A stretch of 64,000 nt of DNA from Prostheceraeus crozeri (lineage: Eukaryota; Platyhelminthes; Polycladida; Euryleptidae). Below the pieces are notes generated by a model, which made no database searches, had not been told where the DNA came from, and saw only the letters and a list, made by a program, of their open reading frames with translations. The translations under genes were made by a program, and so were the position numbers. Shown one piece after another: positions 11,450 to 23,616 of the stretch (its first letter is position 1; each line of letters opens with the position of its first letter). The DNA is taken from positions 1-64,000 of the forward strand of contig CAJQUW010008697.1 of the NCBI GenBank assembly GCA_907163375.1, given 5' to 3'.

Positions 11450-14166
11450 ATGGCAAAGAAATATCATAAATGTCATTCAAAATCTAAAAGATCCCTTCAT
11501 TTGCCATCTATTTGTACTATTAACTGTAGATCTGTTAAAAACAAGAGAGACGAACTTGGTCTTTTTTTGAGTGATCATAAGCCCAATATTGTATGCTTGA
11601 CAGAGACGTGGCTGGACGACAGCATTGGCAGTGACTTTCTTTCTTTTTCTGGCTATACCACTCACCGAGCTGACAGAATCACAGATAAAAAAGGCGGCGG
11701 CTTGTGTTGCCTTGTTCGCAATAACTTTAAGTCACTAACTCTTTTTGATTCGTCCCAAAATGCAGATGTCGAGCTTTTACTTGTTAGAGTGATGATAAAG
11801 AGTTTTGATTGCATATTTGTTAATATTTATTTTCCACATGGGAGCACTTTGTATTCTATGAAAGAACAGGAAGCGAGTGACTGCGTCATCAATGTAATAA
11901 TCACAGAAATCTTCAAAACTTTTCGTCATCTATGATTTGATTTGTTGGAGATTTCAATCGATTTAACATCGACATTTTTGTACAAAATTTTTCGCTTCAA
12001 AATATTGTGACCATTCCAACGCGAGCACATGCAATTTTAGATTTGATATTGTTGCCTGAAGAAATTGTATCAAGTTATGCTCCATGTGAAGTTTTGTCCC
12101 CACTAAGTACCAGTGATCATGATATTGTTTTTGTGAAGCCTTTGCGCAACCATGCTGTTCCTGATGACCTTATTAAGGTAATGGACTTTCGTGAATCCAA
12201 AACTGCTGCAGCATCCAATTACCTCCTAAGTGTGAACTGGATAAGTCTATTCAGTAACAGATATGTTAACGATGTATGTGACATGTATTACTTTCATTTG
12301 CATCAAAGTCTGTCTCTGATACCTTTTGATTTTGTGAAATATACTGGTATAGATCCTCCTTGGATAACCAATGTCATCAAAGTTCTCATCAATAAGAGAT
12401 ATGAAGCCTATCGAACCAAGAATTGGCCTTTGTACCAACGCTACAAAGATAAAGTGAAACGAGAAATATCAAATGCAAAGAAACGCTGGGGCAATCAATT
12501 AATGAATGAAGGAAAATCTGTGTGGGACGTTTACAAAAAAGTGAGAGTCAGTTCAAGACCTAGCGATAATTGGCTTCCTAATTGTAGACCTAATGACGAC
12601 ATCGAAAGCATTTTGAATGATGTTAGGCAAACAGTGGCATCGAACTTCCTCGAAGATGAGCCTTGTGAACCAATGCACTTTCCATTCACGGTACCTTTTC
12701 AAATAGAGGAGAGAGACGTTCACGAACTTTTACGACTGGTAAATCCAAGGAAGGCAACAGAATCGGATGCTATCCCTTCTGTTGTTTGGTCCAGGTTTGC
12801 TGACAACTTGTCTAAACCTCTGACATTAATTTTCAATATCTGTCTTCAGGCTGCTGATCTGTCACAACAATGGAAAGAAGCCGATATAACACCATTGCCA
12901 AAATCCAACCCTCCAAACTTGCAAGACATTCGATCAATATCATTGCTGCCAATTCCTGAACGAGTTTTTGAAAAATGTTTATTGAGAAAGATAATTGACC
13001 AGTTCCTTTCAAGATTTGACAAAGCTCAGTTTGCATACAGACCTAAAAGCTCTACAGTCTGCGCCCTCATCGAACTTGAAGAATATGTCAAAAGTAATCT
13101 ACAAAAGACTAATGTCATTGCTTGTCATGTCACAACCATCGATTTAATGAAAGGATTTGATAGAGTGTCTCATAATTTGTTGACGAAAAAGATGACAAAG
13201 GACAATTTCGATAGTTGCACCATAACATTGTTGACGAAAAAGATGACAAAGGACAATTTCGATAGTTACACCATAACATTCATTCAAAATTATTTGAAAG
13301 ATCGTCTGATAAGAATTCGTTGGAAAAACAAATTCAGTACTTATGAAAGAATGACAAGTGGCATCCCACAAGGCTCCTCCATCGGCCCTCTGCTTTTTGC
13401 GTATTTTGTCTCGGATCTTAGTTTGTCTCTAAACTCAGATGCCTGTATCATAAAGTATGCTGACGATATCTTCTTGGTGGGACAAATATTGGCTGACTGC
13501 GTCGTTTCGACTGTAAAGGAGCTGTTTTACGCGGTCTCGCAGTGGACGTCACAGAACAAAATGCAGATAAATGACAAGAAATGTGAACAAATGTTCATCA
13601 GCTCAAATCGCCATCTATCTCAGCATGATTTTCTGAGATTCCAAATACCGAACGTCAAAGTTTCAGACAAATTGCGCATTCTTGGTGTTATTTTTGATTG
13701 TCAGCTGAAATTCAAATCCCACATCGATAACATCTGAAAAAGAGGAGCATCTCGCTTATATGTTTTAAGACAACTCAGAGACTTTTTAACAGAAGATCAG
13801 TTAACTATGATTTATCAAAATTGCATTCGGAGTACTTTGGAATACGGGGCCCCTTTATTTGTTGAACTGTCAACAAGGTTACAGGAACATCTCGAGAGAA
13901 TACAGAGACGCGCTCATGTCATTATATGTAGGAACTCCAAATGTAATTGTTCTCGATTCTTACCGCTGGATTATCGTCGCAAAGTAATCAGTTTCAATCT
14001 TTTTCAACGTGTCATATCAGATTCAACACATCCTCTTCATCATCTTACTTTACCAATCATGTCCCATTCCAAGCAGTTTCGACTTCCTATCATCACAACA
14101 ACTCTACGTGGAAGCAGCTTCATCATAAGCATGTCAAAGCTCTCCAATCATGGATTTTGTGTGTAG
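11450..14166 (+). pseudogene. Retrotransposon ORF2: endonuclease plus reverse transcriptase, broken
   Basis: The N-terminal apurinic-type endonuclease opens with SICTINCRSVKNKRDELG and CLTETWLDD. The frame is lost near 11930 and resumes in another frame with the GDFN motif at about 11945. The reverse transcriptase follows: ADITPLPKS, FAYRPKSST, a TIDLMKGFD region, GIPQGSSIGPLLF and the catalytic KYADDIFLV at about 13455. A TGA at 13735-13737 interrupts the C-terminal region, which stays open afterwards to 14166. A 51-bp tandem duplication (13177-13278) adds 17 residues within the fingers/palm. The frameshift, stop and duplication make it non-functional. Confidence 0.85.
13177..13278 (+). repeat. 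51-bp in-frame tandem duplication inside the RT domain
   Basis: Bases 13177-13227 and 13228-13278 are the same 51-mer apart from one base (TTGCACC versus TTACACC). In protein they repeat a 17-residue block containing TKKMTKDNFDS. It lies between the RT motif with the first catalytic Asp and the GIPQGSS motif, where family members do not carry such an insertion. Confidence 0.9.
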
Positions 14167-14304
14167 TAACTTCCATCCAGTATCACAAATTTGTTATGAC
14201 TTAATTCCATAAATGCACTTCTTCACTTTGTATTATTTGTCTCACGATTTTCATTGCTGAGACATTGACTTTTGGAAATAAACGTTTGTTATTATTATTA
14301 TTAT

Positions 14305-16208
14305 GCTTAATAATAGCAATTTAAGTTTTATTATCACTGAAAATGGCATTTTGTTATTTATTTCAGAATGCTTGCCATTTCCTTTTTCAGTTTATTTTAA
14401 TGCGCAGGTTCACCCTTAAAGAGAGAAATAATTTAGCAAGATTAAGTTAAATAGAAGAAAAAGCAGAAAGGAATAAATAATGAATTAATATAGAGATAAT
14501 TCGACAATTCCAGATAAATTCGGCCACAGTGGATTCGATTATCGCTGAAACTGTAGTATACTCGTATGTACTAGCTATGTATCGAGTAAATTGCACTCGT
14601 TCGACTAGTATTAAGAAATTACGAAAGTGCATTTGTCAAAAGATACATACATCGTCTTAAGAATTGTGGATTGTGTAACGAAAAAAGACGCCATTTATAA
14701 GAAAAAGCAGTACAAAACATATTTAAAAAAGCATATTACAACCATAGTTTTTTTAACCATATTCAAAACATATTTTAAATATATATTTAAAATATCTCAA
14801 CCCCACTTAATATAGTAGTTAATTCAAAGATGGCTGTTAAGACAACTATATTTCAAAATCCTTAACAGATTTCTCACAGATTACAACTGAACTCTGGCAC
14901 ATGCTCTGACAACAGCGCCAAGCACATTCATGACTATCTGCTTTAATTAGAAATTACAGAGTCTCACGTTATTTTACGCGAGAATCCCGACCTGTCCCCG
15001 CAAAAGGATTTTATTTCTAGCATTTACCTACCTTAATGGCTTTAGACTCTGTTTTGCTTCATTTAATATCTAGATTATTTACTTAATTGTTATTAGTTCA
15101 TATCTCTTAAGTCTAACAGATCATAGGTTTGCATGCTCTCAATTTTGTTCATAGATTTTTTACTGTAGAAGCATATGATTACAGATTTTGTATTTTATAT
15201 TCAGTCCAATGTTTGGATTTGAATAAGAGTGGACTAAATGCATAGTGCAAGATATTAGTTTTTGATTTTATCAAAATGAATTTGGTGGCCTTATTTATTT
15301 ATAAACTAAGTAAAGAGGAACCTTTTTTAAAATTCTGCTTCCACTTAAGAGGAATTTTTCTACATTTTGTAACACCTGTAAGAGTGTGTATTGTATTGGC
15401 ATAATAAAGATATTGTCTTCTTGTTGTTGCTATCACAGTCTTATCTTAATTATCGTTACCCTATTTTCAATAATTTAGGGCCATAAATGGAAAGTGTCCA
15501 TCGCCGAGGAGGGCCACCAATTGGTAGGCCTTATGCCAATTGCTGGTCCTCCTCCATGGTGGGGATTTATCCCACGCGGGGTCCCGTCCATGGGGTCCCT
15601 AAAAGGAGAAAAGATGATCTCCTACTAACCAGCTTTTATCACTATCAGCCTTGAAAAATAGTAATAATTGTAATGAGTCATATTCACATTATTTAAACCA
15701 ACACCGTTCATCAACTGATGTGTCTAAAATTGCGCGCTATGGAGATAAACTTCAACAAATAAATGTACGACTAGATTTTTACTGTAAATTTGGATACTTC
15801 ATAGAGCATCAAACTGAATGTGGATATCAATGGATTCTTTAGATTCACATCTTTAATCATCATTTCGTCAGTTTTTTTTCAAAATGTATTTGCTCGAATG
15901 TCTGAGCCAGCGAGCATATTTCTGTCTCGATCTTTTAGTGCTGAAACACAGAAAGCAAAGTATACATTTTCATATTAGTGATGAAGCGGAATGCGAAGAG
16001 ACAAATTGAATAAGGTCGAATTTATCGAATGTATGATGAGCGAATTTATCGAATGAGGTAACACGGCATATATTTGTTTGCTAATAAGAAATTTCCAATT
16101 CATGAGATGCTGTGAATTAATCATGTATTAAATACATGGATATATATGGAGGTCATATTTGTGTTGCACTACTAATGACAACAATGTGACCGGAATTTGA
16201 GCACTCAC
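14305..16208. other. No gene; possible 3' end of a decayed retroelement
   Basis: AT-rich. Around 15360-15430 the sequence TGTGTATTGTATTGGCATAATAAAGATATTG looks like the polyadenylation-signal end of a non-LTR element or a host 3' UTR, but no reading frame supports either. A GC-richer block at 15480-15620 with short inverted segments around CCACCAATTGGTAGG could be a repeat fragment. Nothing else is recognised. Confidence 0.35.
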
Positions 16209-16668
16209 CTGGCTGTGAATTACGAGCTGCCTGGGCCTGCATCATCATCATCATTTGCTGTTGCTGCTGAGGAGACATAGGTGGCATCTGTTGCATCTGT
16301 ACAGGCTGAAATTGACCAGGAGGCATCTGCATCATCATCTGTCCCTGCATTGGCTGACCTTGAACGGGCATCATCTGCATTGGTTGTCCTTGCATTTGCA
16401 TTGGTTGTCCTTGCATTTGCATAAGTTGTCCTTGCATTTGCATTGGTTGTCCCTGCATTTGCATTGGCTGTCCTTGCATTTGCATTTGTTGCCCTTGCAT
16501 TTGCATTGGTTGCCCTTGCATTTGTATTTGTTGTCCCTGCATTTGTGAATTTTGCTGATTTGCTTGACCTTGACCTTGCTCTTGATTTTGATGTCCACCA
16601 GGAGGTACCTGGTAACTTTGAGAAGCAGGAAGAACACCAGGCTGATTGGCTTGATTTATTTCAGTCAT
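16209..16668 (-). CDS. Q/M-rich protein, first coding exon (probable host gene)
   Basis: On the minus strand an ATG at 16668 opens a frame beginning MTEINQANQPGVLPASQSYQ. It continues into a low-complexity region built on a QGQPMQM-type hexapeptide repeated about ten times, followed by MMPVQGQPMQGQMMMQMPPG and poly-Q/poly-M. It reaches a strong splice donor (CAG|GTGAGT, donor bases at 16208-16201), so the exon encodes about 153 residues and the gene continues to lower coordinates. No downstream exon was recognised. Q/M/P-rich N-termini are frequent in transcription co-regulators and RNA-binding proteins, but I do not recognise this gene. Repeat slippage probably makes its length polymorphic. 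Confidence 0.55.
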
Positions 16669-19600
16669 GTCTTTTTATTTCCGATATGCAGTGTAATTTC
16701 AGTACAGTTCCTGGAACAAGATACAGTCATTAAGTAGCGCATACCTAGTGCATTGAATCCGTAAATGAATAGAAAGAAGAAATGTCATGCTGCATTTAAG
16801 TGTAACTAAATTAAGTAAAACTAACAATTGAGACGACAAAATCGATTTTGCAGTACGGCCATGAAATGTGAAAATTGACTTCCTACACTACAAATATCAA
16901 TAATTTTAAATCATTTTGGAAGTGCCGATGCCGAATGGAACAAAAGTTGAATATTGTAACAAAGACATTTGCATATAGAATAGAGCGAAATGATAAAAAG
17001 GATTTTTTTAAATGCCCTTACTTCTGAATTGCATTCGAATATCGGTAGTTCAAAATTGCTAGCATAAATACTATTCCTCGATAATTTCTGACTTTTGATA
17101 ATGCACCCATAACGAGCCATCTTTTACTTTAAATAATCAAGTAAAATATGTAGCATGGCAAAATTTCGTTTAAAATGGCGGCAAGGCCACTACCCCAATT
17201 GCTAATATATTTTCCTCGTTTTACTTTCGCTGGCAAATTTTTCCACAATAAGTGCATGGCTAGGTAGGCTACCGGTGATTGTTTGTTGACTAGGTGTTCA
17301 TCGGATTACACTAGATAGACAGTATCAATCAATGTCAGATTAAAATCCGAAACTCATCCGCATCCGAATTCAAGAATAAAAGTCAGACTGAAATTCCTGA
17401 AGCTCGACAGTTTTGTAAAGAAAATAAACCCACTTGTGCTGTGAATTTCGATACAAAACTTACCAACAAATTCAATGTCAAGGAGTCCCTTCCCTATTGA
17501 CGATTTTGGCTATATTTGTCATAGGAATCAAAATAACAGCAATCGATTAAGTTTTTTCGCTTACAAATTTTGAAGAGTATGTCAACGATTACATGCATGG
17601 TGTGCATTGTTCTCGTGAAAAATTATAATGCTAAATTAGACAAAGTTTTGGTTGAACTTCTCTTATTCACAATAGAAACATTATTTTAGGCTGCCAATCC
17701 ATCCGGAAGTATAAAAGCAATTCGATTTAATTCCCTTTGTGGCAGTGGTGGCTCATCCATTATGGCAGGTGGGGCACTGCCCTACCTAGCAAATGTTGCA
17801 TAATTCTGCACAAACTTAGCAATCCTAAGTTATAGCGAGCGAATAGGCTAATCTAACAATTAATGAGTCAAATAAGAAGCCGAACCTCAATTTACAGATA
17901 AGTCAAGGGTATTGTCCATCCAATGGTAATGACACTGCATCATTCGAAGTCGTCACAGAAATCGTCAGATTCAACACTACATGAATGCGTGTTCAGAGGG
18001 GCAATGTTCAAGAAGTCACCACGCCTATCATTGGTTAATCTTGTTAATCGGGATATGACTATGAGGATATCCTAAAGAGAAATATGTGATGACAGACTTA
18101 CACTGTTTAGTTTCTTATTACATCGATTCAAAAAAGAAAATAAATTCCGTTGAATTTATAATTTTTATTCCTGTTGGAATTTTTAATGTTAGGTTTTCGC
18201 TTTCATCTCACTGGAAAACTGCTTATAGAGAAACTATTTTGCGACAATCTTTGTGATTATAAATACATGAAATTTATAGACTACAAAATTCGTAATCTCT
18301 AATGTCCCTTATCAACTAATTAAAAAATTACACATGCAAGACAATTGCAAGAAACCTGAGCTTCGATTTCATTTTCTAACTATCGGGCTATCTGCATATG
18401 AGCGCCATCCGTGTCACGCACGAACAGTGGCACAATAAATATCCGACTTTTGATCTTCAAGATGTTCATGTTATAGACGGCATAATATGACTTTCAGTTG
18501 AATCTTGAATTTCAGAAACATTGCTCATGCCACTCATTGCAACCATCAAACCACGACATTCGCGGCGAATGCGACTTAGATTAGAACGATAGTATAAGTA
18601 GGTGAACATCTTGCAAATAGGAGACAACAGAGTAAATCCACTCAATATGGACTTTAATATGTCTGTTATTGCCGGTGAAAAACCGAAGGCAAAATTAGTT
18701 TAATGCCAGTTAAATTCTTGTCTAAAAATACGAACATTTTATTGATTTCATTTCGCATCAAAGCTACAAATCCGTGCTAGGTAGGAAAACTTAGCCGGAC
18801 ACTAATGCTTGTTCGATCGTAAGGGAGGACTATCGCGTTTTGTGCATGTACTTTATATTTTCTGCTTTTCTCCATCAAGTTTAGGTACATTGTTTCGATA
18901 GGTAAAAGGCGAACGCTATTTTTGTAAGCGATGTTTTCAAAAATATTATTAACTAATTAGAAAATATTAATAAATGATTCCTCAACGAAAAAATCAACCG
19001 CAGGCAACTCGATTAAAAGAAGCTGCATTACACACGTATATGAATTATGGCCCTAAATTCACATGCTTTATCTCATCCCTAGAACGTGTAAGCATTAAAC
19101 ATCGTGGCTATTGCATGAATCCCCTTGTGAAAGCACTTATGTCACAAAGCCGAAAAATGATGTATTGGTAACCAAATCATTCGACGAACCGGTGATGTTA
19201 AAAATATCGATTTCATGAGAAACGCTTCATGTTCATTCTTTGTAACATTATGGGGTCAAATAGCGATCGATTAACGATTATCAACTTGTCCAAAGGGGTC
19301 AATCAGGAGTTGAAATGCATTAGGTGGAAACCTCTAGTTTCCTGAACAAGATGAAACAAATGGCTGATCTGACATCTAAGAGCGGTGTGACAATTTTTTT
19401 ATACTAAATCGCAGATTCATGATGACTTTATCTTGTTTCTAATGACATTGATATGTTGAATAGAAAGAATGGTATCACAGAAAATACTTCCATGCAATCA
19501 TCACAGAAAATACTTCCATGCAATCATTTTTCATACTCTCAAAATCTGACCGGATTTGGAAGTAATATCCAGCTCCTAACAGATTTAGAAAAATGTAAGT

Positions 19601-20036
19601 ATTCCGGCCGATGTTTTATGAATAATTGCACAAAAAAGTTAACGCGTTTTCAAATGTAATTTTCGTGTTGAAGTCTTGGTTCAATTTTAACAAACGATAT
19701 ACTATATGAAACCTTGTGTTCCATAGATGATTCTGGCATACAGTTCACTTTCATAAGTGGTCAGTTGTGGTCAGTAGGTCTTCTGAAAAAGAATTTAGTG
19801 TTTTCTTTGATGCAGGATTTTAACATGAAGACGACAGATTTTTTTAATGAAAACTGATAGACAGCTATCACTCAGCTTCATCATAATGTAAGATTTAGTG
19901 ATTCCATTTACTAATGATAAATGTGATAGACGTATAAGGAAAGTAATGAAAAAATGCGATTTATCAGCTAACTTGGTGAGCAAACCAAATATCAACCTAG
20001 AAAAGTTTTCTAAAAAGAAGAATAGAAAAATTTATA
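16669..20036. other. No gene; short tandem duplication and possible decayed Penelope-like body
   Basis: No supported coding region. A 26-bp unit (ATCACAGAAAATACTTCCATGCAATC) is directly duplicated at about 19474-19526. From roughly 19800 to 20036 the plus strand has scattered Lys/Arg-rich codons leading into the GIY-YIG domain at 20037, so this may be the decayed linker and reverse-transcriptase end of the same Penelope-like element. Confidence 0.35.
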
Positions 20037-20884
20037 TGTGATTGTAAAGTTTGTGAAGAAATTGGCCTAAAGTATTCATGTCAAGACAGACACCTAGTAT
20101 ACAAACATACTTGTGAAATCTGCAATGAAAAATATATTGGCAAGACCTCTCGTCCTTTCAAAATAAGACACCAGGAACATAACAACAGCACAAAGTACAA
20201 AAATTTGAACAGCGCTCTATCTCAGCATAGATCGAAACATTCTGTAAATAGTATCGAAGATTTTAATATTCAGATTCTCTCGAAGAAAATGAATAATCGT
20301 GATATTGCTACAGAAGAATACAAAAACCAGAAATAAATAGAATGCATGAATTGAATTATTATCCGTTGATAACAGAATCTGTTGTTGTCTAGCTGCATGA
20401 CGCCATGCAGTCTGCTCACCTTTGATGATATGATGACTAGAGTCCAGTGACTTCGTATAAAAACGAGCGCACGAGCGTTTTGACCTGCTTACAACATCGT
20501 TCCACGTGAAGGTCAACACCCGAAAATATAGTGCAGCTTTTGTAGTTATTTTTACTTTTATTTTGTACTGATATCATTGAATTTGAAGGAATGACCAAGA
20601 AAGTTGGTTTTCTTTATTTCTTTGCTGTGAAAAATGGACAAACTCCTGAAGAACATACAAGATGTTACATAAAACGTGCATACAAAGATTTTGAGATTCG
20701 TTGAATGTACAAATAGATAACGTACTAGTAAGTTTTACCGAAAAAATGATGCGAAAAAAGTCTGTCATGATTTTTTCATCGATGAAGATGCTCAATTTCA
20801 ATAAACAATATGCCATGTGAAATGATGCATTTAGTACTTTGATTTATCAGAACCATTAGGTCGTGTCTGGTCAGTTGTGGTCAG
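19759..20884 (+). repeat. 16-bp direct repeats bracketing the Penelope-like remnant
   Basis: GGTCAGTTGTGGTCAG occurs at 19759-19774 and again at 20869-20884, in the same orientation and 1.1 kb apart, one on either side of the GIY-YIG remnant. Penelope-like elements often carry terminal direct repeats (pseudo-LTRs), so these may mark a degenerate element's ends, but the match is short. Confidence 0.4.
20037..20336 (+). pseudogene. GIY-YIG endonuclease domain of a Penelope-like retroelement
   Basis: A 99-codon open frame, without its own ATG, shows a zinc-knuckle-like CDCKVCEE followed by YKHTCEICNEKYIGKTSRPF and KIRHQEHNN, then HRSKHSVNSIEDFNIQIL. The CxxC...Y-x-G-K-T-x-R...H pattern is the C-terminal GIY-YIG nuclease of Penelope-like elements, which nicks target DNA for reverse transcription. 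The upstream reverse transcriptase is not recoverable, so this is a 5'-truncated or decayed fragment. The motif match is clear; the boundaries are not. Confidence 0.7.
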
Positions 20885-23610
20885 CAGACATAAAAGTATG
20901 AATTTTTGGTCAATTCATTCATCCATGCCAACGGACTAAACTACGTAAAACAGAAAATTAAGATTATCACCATTCAATAAGGCTCGTGTTAAGCTTTCAG
21001 ATGATACAATTCTTTCGAATTCGTATTTGTGTAATTTCATTACACGTTTACCTAACTATACACTGTTTTTGCATTAAAAATGTTTTTAAAGGTCAACTGC
21101 ATACAACTTTATAACTTTTGTTCTATTAACTCTGGCGCCTTCGAGTCTGGGTTTAAAAGAATGATGGTGTTATCATCTCCAAGAATATGCACGTTTTATC
21201 AGGATCGGTCCAGCCGTTCACTGGCAAACTTCAAATTTGAATTGTTTCCATAGTCAGCCACTCGATGAGTCATCATTTCCCTCGGTTGAGGTCAAAAATT
21301 TCGAATCCTTAATCTGCGTGCACACAAAGGCTTGACGTCACATTCACCACCTGCTCACAAACAATAGCAACTCGCCCGATAAGTGAATCGACAAGACTTT
21401 TAGTAACACATTCAAAGATGTGACATGAGACGGGCAGTTATTATAACATGACATTATCAGCTATGATATGATCATGAAGTAACACACTCCTAATCACTAA
21501 TAACTTCATTTAATTAGGCACACCACACTGTTTCCTAAACCAAGCAGGTGTCTCAGCTGACAAAGTGAATAAGTTAAGTAATCAATTAAATGAGCTTAAG
21601 CAGCTTACGGTTCAATTTGATGAGAATAAGCAAGAGATAAAAGAGCATTTCGAGTTGTGCAACGATTTTGGAAACGTATGTCCTCAGTCGAGTACGACGA
21701 TGGATTTGGTTGTCATAAAATGTGAGAGTAATAGCTAAGAGGAAAAGAAAATTGTCTTCTCTTCAAATATCAGTTTCGTTTAAGAACATGACAACAAATA
21801 ACCAGCAAAATTCAATTATCATAGAAAGGAGGAGGCCAATAAATAAAAATAAATTATTTAATTAACTTTGTTTATACTCGGAAGCACATCAGGCACGGAG
21901 ACTTTCTTCCATGCGGCGGCCGATTTATCATTTATCCTTTCCCATTCCTTTTGTGCTGAGTGTTTAGGAAAGAATGCAGAGTGTACGCACCTATTTCAAG
22001 TCTTAGGTTGATAGAAACCAAAGAACCCTAGTTATCTGCGCTACGCTTGACCGGTCGAGCGCAGCGCAGATAATTACATCGATATCGCTCATCATTTCGA
22101 TCTTTCATGATAATATAAAAGGAAAAATTCTAATGTTTAAAAACATCCTCCAAATTTTTAATTTATTAACTTAGTGTAGTTAGAAACTATGTAAGTCTGG
22201 ATAAAGAAAAACTAGGATAAATGTATCACAAGCAAGCCAGAAAAATGCTGGAGACAAAGTTGCAGAAATTATGACGTGAGTGAAGTAATTTATAGAACCC
22301 CACTACTGAACATGTGATTGGGTATAAATCCCGGAAAGTTCAAATGAATCAAAGGGAATTGCGAACATGACTTTCGGTCAATATGAAACTTTTAGGACTA
22401 AGTCTGACTGAGGATGCTGATGAATAACTGCTCACATAGGTGATGAAACTCAAGCTGTTGAAAACATCAATTCTTAAGAGTTACCGACTGAATGTGCGAT
22501 GTTGTGACAACAATGAGCCGATGTGGCAAACAGAAGGGTCTATGAGAACCCCATCCATCACTATGTGAAAATGTGACATCTATAAAAAGGAACCCTTGTT
22601 GTTACAACTGGACCTAACTACCTCAGATCCTCGATTCCTAGTACTCACATCACACTTCAGAGATTCAGACACCGATCAATTTTTGCATAAGGATCACAGC
22701 GTCGCTGTAATAGTAGCTTTCTACAACAAGTAATATTACGATGGTCTCACATATCTTATTGAACCGAATACGCTTAAGATTTATATAGAAAGGACAATCG
22801 ATCGGATTTGTCTATTCCCTGGAACAAACGAAAGCTTAAATCATGATCACATCGTCATCGTAACTTGGCATGACTCCATTACCTTAGTCTTTGTTTTCTC
22901 TTCAAGCAAGGGTGTGAGGCCAATCCTCTTTCACTCAAATGCATCTATTGGATGTACAAACAAACGATAATATTTTCCAAATACAAACTATGAGACTCTT
23001 TCGCAGTTTTGTAAATGTAGCGTAATCTGCTGCTCTATAATCAGTTAATTAGAAAAATTATTGATAATGTGATGTTCTCACATAAATTCATATTTTATTA
23101 TCATCAAGTTCCGGATTTTCACTGGTAACATATCAATGCATCCTGTCATGAATTTTCATTTTTATCTCATTAATAACCTTCATCTTGACATCTTCAAGTA
23201 TTTCAATTGAATTTCATTTCATCACCATACTCAAGTTCGTCAACATCCTTCAATTTCTTCGGCAATGATTCGGCGATGTTGTATGGGATGTTCATCGATT
23301 AGCTTTAACTTTCAATTAGATTAACTTTCATCGATTAGCTGATTGACTCAAAACTTCCCTCTTCACTATGTGTGGTACCCGATTCCATCACGAAAGAACT
23401 CGAGACTTGACATGTGTATGCCTGAAAAGCTTTATATCTTCTGCACCATTTCAGGAGAAAGCGTCAATAAGGATTGTATGTATATTATTCAATAGAGCGC
23501 TAATTCATCTAAAAATACACACACATGTATGACCCAATTCGTCAAGCAATAAAAGATAACTTATACACACTGGTAGGACACAGCAAAATTAGCAGTGTTG
23601 GCCTACATTT
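20520..23610. other. No gene seen
   Basis: AT-rich sequence running up to the Polinton. A palindrome-like GCGCTACGCTTGACC...GGTCGAGCGCAGCGC sits at about 22038-22071. No credible open frame, RNA gene or transposon terminus was recognised. Confidence 0.45.
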
Positions 23611-23616
23611 TGCAAG
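23611..23616 (+). repeat. Left target-site duplication of the Polinton (TGCAAG)
   Basis: TGCAAG directly precedes the element's first base (AGTAGTAAGG) and recurs at 47650-47655 directly after its last base (CCTTACTACT). Six-base target duplications are the rule for Polinton integrase. Confidence 0.95.

Larger units (their letters stand above)
10391..14304 (+). mobile_element. Two-ORF non-LTR retrotransposon (CR1/Jockey-like), inactive
   Basis: ORF1 (10643-11437) is followed 12 bases later by an endonuclease/reverse-transcriptase ORF2 (11450-14166), then a short 3' UTR ending in a TTA repeat (about 14288-14303), the microsatellite-like tail common in this group. The 5' limit is uncertain; I place it at about 10391, after the small repeat fragment. 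ORF2 carries a frameshift and a stop, so the copy is dead, although ORF1 is intact. Clade assignment is only from domain order and tail type. Confidence 0.8.

Noticed and set aside
16255-16733. Plus-strand Leu/His-rich and Ala/Leu/Val-rich frames opposite the Q/M-rich exon.
   Set aside because: They are antisense readings of the hexapeptide repeat.
22038-22071. Imperfect palindrome around GACCGGTC flanked by GCGCTACGC/GCGCAGCGC.
   Set aside because: No neighbouring gene or repeat gives it a context; it may be chance.
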